Below the pieces are notes generated by a model. The model was not told where the DNA came from, ran no database searches, and worked only from the letters and a program-made list of their open reading frames with translations. The position numbers and the translations under genes were made by a program. Below, one piece after another: positions 57,192 through 64,000 of a stretch of DNA of 64,000 nucleotides (position 1 is its first letter; every line of letters starts with the position of its first letter). Source of the DNA: Flavobacteriaceae bacterium (lineage in GTDB: Bacteria; Bacteroidota; Bacteroidia; Flavobacteriales; Flavobacteriaceae); NCBI GenBank assembly GCA_026709415.1, contig JAPOSZ010000021.1, positions 42,139 through 106,138 on the forward strand. The letters run 5' to 3'.

Positions 57192-60100
57192 ATGATGGGG
57201 CATTTTACATTGTCATACATTCTGCTTCACCATTCCAAAGATCAAATCAATCGATGGATGGATTGGCATGTCTTTTTTTTGTTTCTATGTTCGGCTAGCA
57301 GTTGGGGACAAACGACGTTTGAACTCCTCTCGTCTGAAAAAACAGGCGTCGATTTTCAAAACTCTATCATGGATACGAAAGAGCAGAATATTCTATTGTA
57401 TGCCAATTACTATGGAGGGGCCGGTGTTGGAATTGGTGATTTCAACAATGATGGATTACTCGATATTTATTTTGCTGGTAATCTCGAGTCTGACCAATTA
57501 TACCTCAATCTAGGTGATTTAACATTTGAAAATATTACCCAACAAAGTGGTATTGAACGAGAAGATACCTGGTCTTCAAGTGTAACGCTCGCCGATGTGA
57601 ATGCCGATGGATTTTTAGACATCTATGTCACCAAAGAACTCTATGATTTTCAGCCAGAAAAAAGACAAAATCGGTTGTACATCAATCAAGGGGATTTGAC
57701 TTTTAAAGAAGAAGCCCAACAATGGGGGGTGGCCGATAACCAACGCAGTCGAGGGGCTGTGTTTTTGGATTATGATAAAGATGGTGATTTGGATTTATAT
57801 GTTCTAAACCAACCGCCTAATCCCGGATCCTATTCTCCATTTTTTGGGACCAAATTGCTTTTGGATCAATATACTTCACGTTTGTACCAAAACATTGATA
57901 ACAAAACTTTTGAAGATGTCACTGCCCAAGCAGGCGTTTTTCGTACTGGTTTTCCCAATAGCGTGGTGGCTGCTGACTTTAATGGTGATCAATGGCCTGA
58001 TTTATATGTGGCCAATGATTTTGAAGCTCCTGACTTTCTTTACATGAACAACCGAGATGGAACTTTCAGTTATCAAACCGAAAAACAATTAAAACATATC
58101 TCTTTTTTTTCAATGGGTGTTGATGCCGCCGATATCAATAATGATTTGCTGAATGATGTTATGGTCTTAGATATGGTTGCCGAAGATAACTATCGATTAA
58201 AAGCCAATATGAGTGCCATGGATGTCGATACTTTTTGGGATGTCGTCAATGAGGGAGGACATTATCAATATATGTTCAATACCCTTCAACTAAATCATGG
58301 GGTTGATTCTTTTAGTGATATCGCACAACTGACTGGAATGGCTGCCACCGATTGGAGTTGGGCTAATTTAATTGCTGATTTTAATAATGATGGCCATAAA
58401 GATGTCTTTATAACCAATGGATTGTTAAGAGACATCCGAAATACGGATGCTGATAAAAAAATCGGAGAGTTTGTCTTGGACTTTGCTAATGATTACGTCA
58501 AAGAAAATCCAAACCAAGGGGATATTCAAATTATGGATATTCTCGATTTAGAAAAAGTATTATCTCTCCTACCCAGTGTGCCAATGAGTAATTATATGTA
58601 TCAAAATCATGGGAATTTATCTTTTCAAAATGTTACCAATTCTTGGGGTTTGAACCAACCAACCTTTTCAAACGGAGCGGCATACGGTGATTTAGATAAT
58701 GATGGCGATTTAGAAATAGTGATCAATAATGTGAATGATGATGCTTTTATCTACAAAAACAACACAATAGAAAATAGCACTGAAAAGTCGGCTAGTCATT
58801 ATCTCAGAGTACAATTAGTTAATGAAAATCCCGCTTTGAATCATAATTCCACCATCATCGTCCATCAAAAAGAACAGTCACAAATGATTGAAACCACGAC
58901 CTATCGAGGGATGTATTCGTCTAGTGAAATGACGGCCCATTTTGGATTGGGACAAGATCAAAAAGTTGATAGCCTGGAAGTTTATTGGTCTGATGGAACT
59001 TTACAAATATTTTACGATGTAGCGATTAATACCACCCTTACTATTGATTCATCTGCAGGAACTTCTAAATCGATACGTACGGTCGATAGCAAAACTATTT
59101 TTTCAGAAATCACTTCAGAAATTGTTCCACAAATAAGTCATCGTGAAAATATGTTTGATGATTATAGCAAACAAGTCTTATTGCCTCATCAATTATCTCG
59201 ATTTGGACCGGCCTTAGCCGTAGCAGATATCAATGGGGATGGATTGGATGATTTTTATTTTGGTGGAGCATCGGGGCAATCCAGTCAATTGATGATACAA
59301 CAAAATGATGGATCATTTGTCCCAATTGAACATGCTCCTTGGGAACGCCACCGAATTCTTGAAGATATTTCGGCTTTATTTTTCGATGCCAATAACGATC
59401 AATGGCTAGATTTAATCGTTCTCAGTGGCGGCAATGAATTCGCCCCTCGATCATCAACTTATCAAGACCGATTGTATCTTAACAAGGGGAATGGATTGTT
59501 TGAATATCATTCAGAAGCTCTTCCCAAGATATTTGAAAGTGGTGCTGTTGTCAAAGCCATCGATTTTGACAACGATGGAGATCTAGATTTATTTATTGGT
59601 AATGCGTTTGTCCCATGGAATTATCCCGAATCTCCCAAAAGTTATGTGTTAGAAAATAATGATGGGATATTTCAAATTCATCGACAAAGTGAAACTTTAT
59701 TTTCGACCATTGGGATGGTAACAGATGCCTGCGTTTTGGACTATAATCAAGACGGTTTTGATGATTTAGTCTTGGTGGGGCATTGGATGCCCATTACCTT
59801 CATCGAAAATCAAGGTGGCAGCCTTTATTTGGATAACAGAAGAACTAGAGAAGAGCAAAAAGGATGGTGGTTTTGTATTGAGGCAGCAGATTTGGATTTA
59901 GATGGTTCTATCGATTTACTGGTCGGTAATTTAGGCGAAAACTATAAATACAAGGCCTCCATGGAGGAGCCTTTTGAAGCTTACTATCATGATTTTGATG
60001 AAGATGGAACCAATGATATTGTATTGACTTATTATAATTATGGGATACAGTACCCATTGCGAGGATTTTCTTGTTCTAGTACTCAAGTTCCCACTTTAAA

Positions 60101-60569
60101 ACGGCAAATAGGCAGTTATAATCTGTTTGCACAAATGGATGTGTCTGAAGTTTACGGTGACAAGCGCCTTGAAGACGCTCTTCATTTGCAGGCGTTCACT
60201 TTTTCATCTCTTGTTTTAACCAATGATGGCTACGGATTTTTTGTGCCGAAAAATTTACCCGTACAAGCCCAATTTTCATCGATCAATGACTTTGTAGTAT
60301 CCGATTTTATTGGAGATGAGTACCCTGATATTCTTTTGGTTGGAAATCTGTTTGTTTCAGAAATTGAAACAACAAGAAATGATGCATCTATCGGTTTATT
60401 ATTGGAAAACGCCAATCAAGGAAAAAAATTTAAAAGCGTGTCTCCTATCCTCTCTGGATTTGTTGCACCTCATGATGCAAAATCAATGCAAACTTTAAAG
60501 ACCCCGAAGGGTCTTCAACTAATCATTGGAAACAATGATGAGATAATGCAACATTTCAAGTTTTGGTAA
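57192..60569 (+). CDS. FG-GAP/VCBS-repeat protein with ASPIC/UnbV domain
   Basis: A 1125-residue exported protein, clearly paralogous to the gene at 53358 and built the same way: FG-GAP repeats (GVGIGDFNNDGLLDIYFAGN, TLADVNADGFLDIYVTKE, LIADFNNDGHKDVFITNG, AYGDLDNDGDLEIVINNV), an ASPIC/UnbV domain (STIIVHQKEQ, TYRGMYSSSEMTAHFGLGQD, LEVYWSDG), then a second repeat block (ADINGDGLDDFYFGGA). The better start is probably ATG 57258, giving signal peptide MDWHVFFLFLCSASSWGQ with no lipobox, so unlike its neighbour it is likely a free or surface-attached protein. Confidence 0.88.
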   Translation: MMGHFTLSYILLHHSKDQINRWMDWHVFFLFLCSASSWGQTTFELLSSEKTGVDFQNSIMDTKEQNILLYANYYGGAGVGIGDFNNDGLLDIYFAGNLESDQLYLNLGDLTFENITQQSGIEREDTWSSSVTLADVNADGFLDIYVTKELYDFQPEKRQNRLYINQGDLTFKEEAQQWGVADNQRSRGAVFLDYDKDGDLDLYVLNQPPNPGSYSPFFGTKLLLDQYTSRLYQNIDNKTFEDVTAQAGVFRTGFPNSVVAADFNGDQWPDLYVANDFEAPDFLYMNNRDGTFSYQTEKQLKHISFFSMGVDAADINNDLLNDVMVLDMVAEDNYRLKANMSAMDVDTFWDVVNEGGHYQYMFNTLQLNHGVDSFSDIAQLTGMAATDWSWANLIADFNNDGHKDVFITNGLLRDIRNTDADKKIGEFVLDFANDYVKENPNQGDIQIMDILDLEKVLSLLPSVPMSNYMYQNHGNLSFQNVTNSWGLNQPTFSNGAAYGDLDNDGDLEIVINNVNDDAFIYKNNTIENSTEKSASHYLRVQLVNENPALNHNSTIIVHQKEQSQMIETTTYRGMYSSSEMTAHFGLGQDQKVDSLEVYWSDGTLQIFYDVAINTTLTIDSSAGTSKSIRTVDSKTIFSEITSEIVPQISHRENMFDDYSKQVLLPHQLSRFGPALAVADINGDGLDDFYFGGASGQSSQLMIQQNDGSFVPIEHAPWERHRILEDISALFFDANNDQWLDLIVLSGGNEFAPRSSTYQDRLYLNKGNGLFEYHSEALPKIFESGAVVKAIDFDNDGDLDLFIGNAFVPWNYPESPKSYVLENNDGIFQIHRQSETLFSTIGMVTDACVLDYNQDGFDDLVLVGHWMPITFIENQGGSLYLDNRRTREEQKGWWFCIEAADLDLDGSIDLLVGNLGENYKYKASMEEPFEAYYHDFDEDGTNDIVLTYYNYGIQYPLRGFSCSSTQVPTLKRQIGSYNLFAQMDVSEVYGDKRLEDALHLQAFTFSSLVLTNDGYGFFVPKNLPVQAQFSSINDFVVSDFIGDEYPDILLVGNLFVSEIETTRNDASIGLLLENANQGKKFKSVSPILSGFVAPHDAKSMQTLKTPKGLQLIIGNNDEIMQHFKFW

Positions 60570-60737
60570 CAGTCCTCCCTGCATTTTAGCCAACCAGGTG
60601 AATTTGCCAGACACGTCTAGCTTTTTTAGATAATGTGAATAAAACGACTAGGGTCTCATAAGAAATGGTTGAATTCCGACCATTCTTTGGCAATGAAGCA
60701 TATAACGGCTAGTTTTTAACCTTATTATAATATCATC

Positions 60738-61620
60738 ATGAATCAAAAGCGACAGTCCAGTCAAATCATCTCAGATCGGGGGTATGCTAAATATTTTCAT
60801 GGTCGGAAAGAAAATACTTGATTATTTCAAAGTATTGTTAAATGATGCTCGAAAGAACAAAAATGGAACTGATTTTTAATCCAAGGCTCTCCTGGTGTTG
60901 GTAAAACGGCTCTACTTGAAAAATGCGAAGAGATTGCAAAACAACATCACTGGGAAGTAAAACGAATTAAAGCGGATGGTTTATGGGATACCGTTCAACT
61001 AAAAAAAATATTTAGATATTGAGTCTATTGAAGAACTAACCAAGACAACTATTAAAGGGGTGTTCCGGTAATGAGTGCTCAAGTCAATATTGAATTTTCA
61101 AAAAAATCAATATTGGATCTTTTGAAGTTAGGAAATAAACCTTTACTACTAACACTAGATGAAGCACAGAATATCAAAGATGTCCATAGATTATCTCCTG
61201 AACTGATAGACAAAACAAAAAATGTATTAGATGAAATTCATAATGGAAGTTTCAATCGTCCACTAATATTGGTAGTCAGTGGTTTAAACATGACTAGGAA
61301 TATACTTCAATCACTTGGTATTTCGAGGTTTAACAACAAATGCAGCTTTAATTTAAGTGCATTAGATCAAACATCAGAAAAAGCGATTATAGCGGATTGG
61401 CTCATCAAAGACGTACAAGCTCAAGGAGATATCAATGATTGGATTAATGCCATAACACAAAAAACACACCAATGGCCTCATCATATCATGTCTTATGTGA
61501 ATCCTGCCGTTAATAAACTAAACGAAGCCCATGGAATCATGTCCAAAGAAGTCTTAGATGAAATTTTAGTGACTTATACGTTTAACCTAAAACCGAGCGG
61601 TCTGGAGGTGGTTTCGGTTT
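60738..61620 (+). pseudogene. AAA ATPase, decayed second copy
   Basis: A broken homologue of the ATPase at 15262-16389, in the same order: FHGRKE, then Walker A FLIQGSPGVGKTALLEKCEE, IKADGLWDTVQLKK, Walker B LLLTLDEAQNI, and THQWPHHIMSY. The 5' frame has three in-frame TGA stops (near 60818, 60842 and 60869). A frameshift lies in the A8 tract near 61001-61008, and the reading continues briefly as YLDIESIEELTKTTIKGVFR before the second frame starts at 61071. The C-terminus is lost where the Fic gene on the other strand begins, near 61620. Confidence 0.8.
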
Positions 61621-61657
61621 TGATTTATTCTTATCTTCTCAACGATGTGTCGTCAAA

Positions 61658-62503
61658 TTATTGTTGTATTTTGGAACTCAAACGATATTGCTTCGTGGCT
61701 ATGAGAGGCTTAATTTCTATTTTTTGATACTGTTTTCCAATATGATATTCTTTTTCTACCATCCGAAAAAAATCAATGGTTTGACCAAACATATAATTAT
61801 TGAAAATATGGGGATCTTCTTCTTCCCAAGAACGTAATAACGTATCCTTATAAATGGAAGCATTTTCAAACCGAACGGTGGATAAAGGTTGTCGATACCA
61901 CCCTTGAACATAATTTTGTAACAATCGAGAAGTTCGGCTATTGCCATCAAAAAAAGGATGAATCCCCAAAAATTTCCCATGTAAGTCAAATGCGATTCGA
62001 TGACTATTGAGAACACTTTGTTTTTGACTTAATTGTTCATTCGTTATTCTTAATAAAGGTTCTAATGTTTCGTGAATTTTTGAATGATCTATAAATTTGT
62101 GATACTCCCAATAAACAGAAACCTCTCTAATTTTCCCTTTTCGGGTATCAATCATATGATCTTCTTCATCATAGGTGACTTCACCATTATGTCGCATGAC
62201 CAAATGATTCAAGCGTTCGATTCTTTCGATGGTTAATGGTAAACGATTTCTGTATAAAAACATGACATAGAATAATCCCGATGTATAGTCTCGAACCATC
62301 CTTTTATCCTTTTCAGGATAATCGAAACGAGTTCTTTCCTGTATGACTTCTTGGACTTCTAATCTTGTTAATCGTGAACCTTCAATCGCCGTGATATGTT
62401 CAATCAAGCTACATAAAACATTCTGAGAAGCCCTAAGGGCTCGTCTTAAACTTTGACGGTAATCTTGAAGGGCAACTAAAAATTTTTTTTCATCATCTCT
62501 CAT
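61658..62503 (-). CDS. Fic family protein
   Basis: A 281-residue Fic protein with the catalytic loop HPFFDGNSRTSR (His182 to Arg193) and the N-terminal inhibitory motif ITAIEG (37-42), so again class II, self-inhibited. The second position after GN is Ser rather than Gly; the anion-binding loop otherwise fits, and activity is probable. The gene ends against the decayed ATPase, tail to tail. Its ATG overlaps the stop of the upstream small gene by 4 bases (ATGA), so both form a translation unit. Target unknown. Confidence 0.85.
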   Translation of the reverse strand: MRDDEKKFLVALQDYRQSLRRALRASQNVLCSLIEHITAIEGSRLTRLEVQEVIQERTRFDYPEKDKRMVRDYTSGLFYVMFLYRNRLPLTIERIERLNHLVMRHNGEVTYDEEDHMIDTRKGKIREVSVYWEYHKFIDHSKIHETLEPLLRITNEQLSQKQSVLNSHRIAFDLHGKFLGIHPFFDGNSRTSRLLQNYVQGWYRQPLSTVRFENASIYKDTLLRSWEEEDPHIFNNYMFGQTIDFFRMVEKEYHIGKQYQKIEIKPLIATKQYRLSSKIQQ

Positions 62504-62820
62504 TCGTATTGGATCGGATTCCCATCGATTTCAAAATAATAAGAACGATAATCTTTCCACCAAGAAAGCATCAAGTCATAACTTTTCTTGGTGAGAGGGA
62601 ATTCATGAACCACACCATCCAACTCATCTTTTAAAGAATTAACATAATCTAAAAAATTCATCCAATTCATAAACTCTCTTTGTTTCACTCGACCAAATAA
62701 CTGAAAATCATGGTTTTCATAAGGTCTTCCGTATTTTTCAATTGTTTCATCGACTTCGTTAATGAGTCGCTGTCGATCTTCTAAGGAGACTGAAGGATCT
62801 GTTTGTTTTTTTGCTCCGAT
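62500..62820 (-). CDS. Small partner protein upstream of Fic
   Basis: A polar, helical protein with the pattern KYGRPYENHDFQLFGRVKQREFMNW, then a KDELDGVVHEFP turn and an aromatic end (SWWKDYRSYYFEIDG). The first standard start, GTG 62688, would begin in the middle of the FGRVKQREF helix. The frame is open and protein-like up to ATC 62820, directly after a TGA, giving about 106 residues. It overlaps the Fic start by 4 bases. I know of no function; a regulator of the Fic protein is one possibility. Confidence 0.5.
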   Translation of the reverse strand: MGAKKQTDPSVSLEDRQRLINEVDETIEKYGRPYENHDFQLFGRVKQREFMNWMNFLDYVNSLKDELDGVVHEFPLTKKSYDLMLSWWKDYRSYYFEIDGNPIQYE

Positions 62821-62849
62821 GGATCAAAAACACAAAAAAGATTTAGGAT

Positions 62850-62886
62850 AAGCGTATAAGTCCCAAAATTTGGGACTTATACGCTT
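62850..62886. repeat. 37-base near-perfect palindrome
   Basis: Arms of 18 bases (AAGCGTATAAGTCCCAAA at 62850-62867, its reverse complement at 62869-62886) with one central base. It lies in the gap between two divergent genes, just upstream of the small Fic partner. No T-run follows on either strand, so it is not a standard terminator; an operator, a cruciform or an insertion scar are the options. Confidence 0.6.
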
Positions 62887-62913
62887 AATCTAAATTTTTA
62901 CCATCTAACCCCC

Positions 62914-62953
62914 CCCATAAAACCTCCATCTGGAGATCATGGGTTTTGTTTTC
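62914..62953 (+). terminator. Hairpin with T-rich tail
   Basis: After a C8 run (62909-62916) the segment folds as CCCAT/ATGGG with an inner TCCA/TGGA stem (62925-62934), followed by TTTTGTTTTC. The form is that of an intrinsic terminator on the plus strand, yet no plus-strand gene lies upstream, so it might end an antisense or small RNA. Confidence 0.35.
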
Positions 62954-62984
62954 AATTGGTTACTTTTGAAATGGGTTATTAAGG

Positions 62985-63233
62985 ACGTTATCTCTCAAAG
63001 AACAACAAATCATTATCGATAGTATGAAGCCGTATCAACCGACGAAAATTGGCGTATTCGGTTCCGTGGCACGAGGAGAAGAAAGAACGGATAGTGATGT
63101 CGATATTGCTTATTCGTTTGATGGTTATTTTGGGTTTTTTGAATTACATGATTTGATTGAAGATTTAGAAAAGAAGTCACATCGAAAAGTCGATTTGGTC
63201 GATTTTGATTTTTTGAATCCTCCCATTAACTAG
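62985..63233 (+). CDS. MntA-like nucleotidyltransferase, probably C-terminally shortened
   Basis: A minimal nucleotidyltransferase with an intact active site: FGSVARGEERTDSDVDI contains the GS and D-x-D catalytic residues. ATG 63024 cuts off a first helix that is conserved with the copy at 46159-46467 (KEQQIIIDSM against KEQQKIVIESM). The frame is open to ACG 62985, one base change from ATG, which would give the homologous beginning. The C-terminus stops at NPPIN, about 20 residues short of typical family members. No HEPN partner follows. An orphan antitoxin or a decaying gene are both possible. Confidence 0.65.
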   Translation, partial: TLSLKEQQIIIDSMKPYQPTKIGVFGSVARGEERTDSDVDIAYSFDGYFGFFELHDLIEDLEKKSHRKVDLVDFDFLNPPIN

Positions 63234-63286
63234 AACCATTAAGTACTCAATTTAGATCTAAAGAAGCCTAATAAACATTATCAATT

Positions 63287-63541
63287 ATGGACAATCAACA
63301 ATTTACAACCTTATTTAACGCTATTGAAAACAATAAAAAAGATATTAAAGACTTATTAGAACCTATTAAAGAGGATATAAAAGGGATTAAATCAGATATA
63401 AAAGAATTAAAAACAAAATTTGATACTACGAATAATAAAGTCATTAAACATAGTGGGTTACTTTGGGTATTTGGAATCGCACTAGGGATAATCTTTACAG
63501 GAATTGTGAATTTAATTGTCAATATCGTACTCAATTCTTAA
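63287..63541 (+). CDS. Small coiled-coil membrane protein
   Basis: An 84-residue protein: an N-terminal charged coiled coil (KEDIKGIKSDIKELKTKFD and before) followed by one membrane helix (about residues 57-80, GLLWVFGIALGIIFTGIVN). Proteins of this layout are common and of unknown role. It starts at ATG 63287, 53 bases after the nucleotidyltransferase. No clear partner. Confidence 0.6.
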   Translation: MDNQQFTTLFNAIENNKKDIKDLLEPIKEDIKGIKSDIKELKTKFDTTNNKVIKHSGLLWVFGIALGIIFTGIVNLIVNIVLNS

Positions 63542-63595
63542 TATGAAAACAAAGCTAAACCCCAAAAAGAACAGTCGAATTAATCTGTTGAAACA

Positions 63596-63981
63596 ATGAA
63601 AGCAAAAGCCAATACTATTTTATTTTTAGTTTGAGTACCGTTTTAATGTTTGTTTTGATACAGAATAACGGACTGAATAGAAAACACACTATAGCCATAC
63701 AAAAAGCAAGGTTATATACAATTATTGAAATCAAAGAGTTGGAATGTTGGGGAGAAGTATTAGGAGATGATGATATAGATGATAAAGCGGGAGCCTATTG
63801 GGCTAAATGTTGGGATAGTTGTAGTGAATATAGTTCATGGATTAATAGAGCAACAAGCCGAGCAAGTTTAGACAGTATAAGAGAGGAAATAAATTATGAT
63901 ACTGATAGTATCATTGGGTTATATGAAAGTACGGGGTTATACAATAGAGACCTTTGCACTAAAATTTCGACTTTCCGCTAA
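63596..63981 (+). pseudogene. Hypothetical exported protein, frameshifted near the start
   Basis: ATG 63596 opens a good signal or membrane start (MKAKANTILFLV), which stops at TGA 63632-63634. The next frame continues as LSTVLMFVLIQNNGLNRK to TAA 63979-63981. A single missing T near 63629-63632 joins them into one protein of about 128 residues. The rest is acidic and cysteine-containing (LECWGEVLGDDDIDD, WAKCWDSCSEYSSW) and matches nothing I know. An extra-cytoplasmic protein anchored by the N-terminal helix is likely. The frame may be intact in reality if the missing base is an error. Confidence 0.5.
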
Positions 63982-64000
63982 AATAGAGGATTTGGTCGAA

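Noticed and set aside
15262..61070. TGA read as tryptophan, suggested by a TGA aligned with Trp and three TGAs in the second ATPase copy
   Set aside because: TGA ends clearly intact genes here (ietA, DUF4254, the Zorya-linked TerB-N gene, the TonB receptor), the other TGAs do not align with Trp, and TAA stops and frameshifts also occur in these copies.
1..64000. CRISPR array, tRNA or rRNA
   Set aside because: No regularly spaced direct repeats and no tRNA-like or rRNA-like segment was seen while reading the intergenic regions; a tool run could still find something small.

Overview
The window comes from the chromosome of a low-GC member of Bacteroidota, most likely a marine or host-associated relative of Flavobacteriales. 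The evidence is a SusC/SusD pair, two TonB-dependent receptors, Bacteroidota-type promoter boxes, DUF4254 with a GT9 glycosyltransferase, a purD end followed by a DUF6341-like gene, a bactofilin-atpZ-DUF6168-like cluster, and a gldJ-murF pair. No rRNA, tRNA or CRISPR array was found by reading.

Layout. 1-2162: housekeeping edge (purD end, small membrane protein, DUF4254, GT9). 2262-26397: a defence island of about 24 kb. It holds a decayed TerB-N gene next to a TnpB remnant, then an IetAS pair (AAA+ ATPase and subtilase, the subtilase with a frameshift in an A7 tract). A three-gene set follows: a giant TerB-N/TerB/TerB-C protein, a BrxD-like ATPase and a BrxHI/Lhr-like helicase. Next come a decayed AAA ATPase, a complete type I Zorya system (zorA, zorB, zorC, zorD) and, directly behind zorD, a second TerB-N/TerB/TerB-C protein. 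26496-40832: a voltage-gated cation channel, a 2Fe-2S ferredoxin, a SusC-SusD-BCCT transporter operon divergent from a sulfatase, a TonB receptor, a TPR lipoprotein, a bactofilin, AtpZ and a DUF6168-like protein. 40833-48313: a rearranged, decayed stretch with a gldJ pseudogene, an intact murF, a Fic protein, an MNT/HEPN pair, a 207-bp MITE, a hairpin-rich segment and an FMN reductase. 48359-53203: the ATP synthase genes atpB-E-F-H-A-G on the minus strand, cut off from atpZ/DUF6168. 53358-60569: two large FG-GAP/VCBS plus ASPIC/UnbV proteins around a lipoprotein. 60738-63981: a second decayed AAA ATPase, a second Fic gene with a small partner, an orphan MNT nucleotidyltransferase and small membrane proteins.

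How the parts fit. Three separate anti-phage modules lie side by side. The same TerB-N fold occurs four times: twice in the giant protein, once behind Zorya and once as a relic. TerB-N/TerB-C proteins may therefore be exchangeable accessory or sensor subunits for the DNA-processing ATPases next to them. The rest is envelope, uptake and energy metabolism typical of Bacteroidota.

Caveats. Several genes carry single-base frameshifts, often beside homopolymer runs, and several lack a canonical start codon where homology says they should begin. This could be real gene decay, slippage or non-AUG initiation, or consensus errors in the assembly. Raw reads would decide. All family assignments rest on motif reading, not on database searches.
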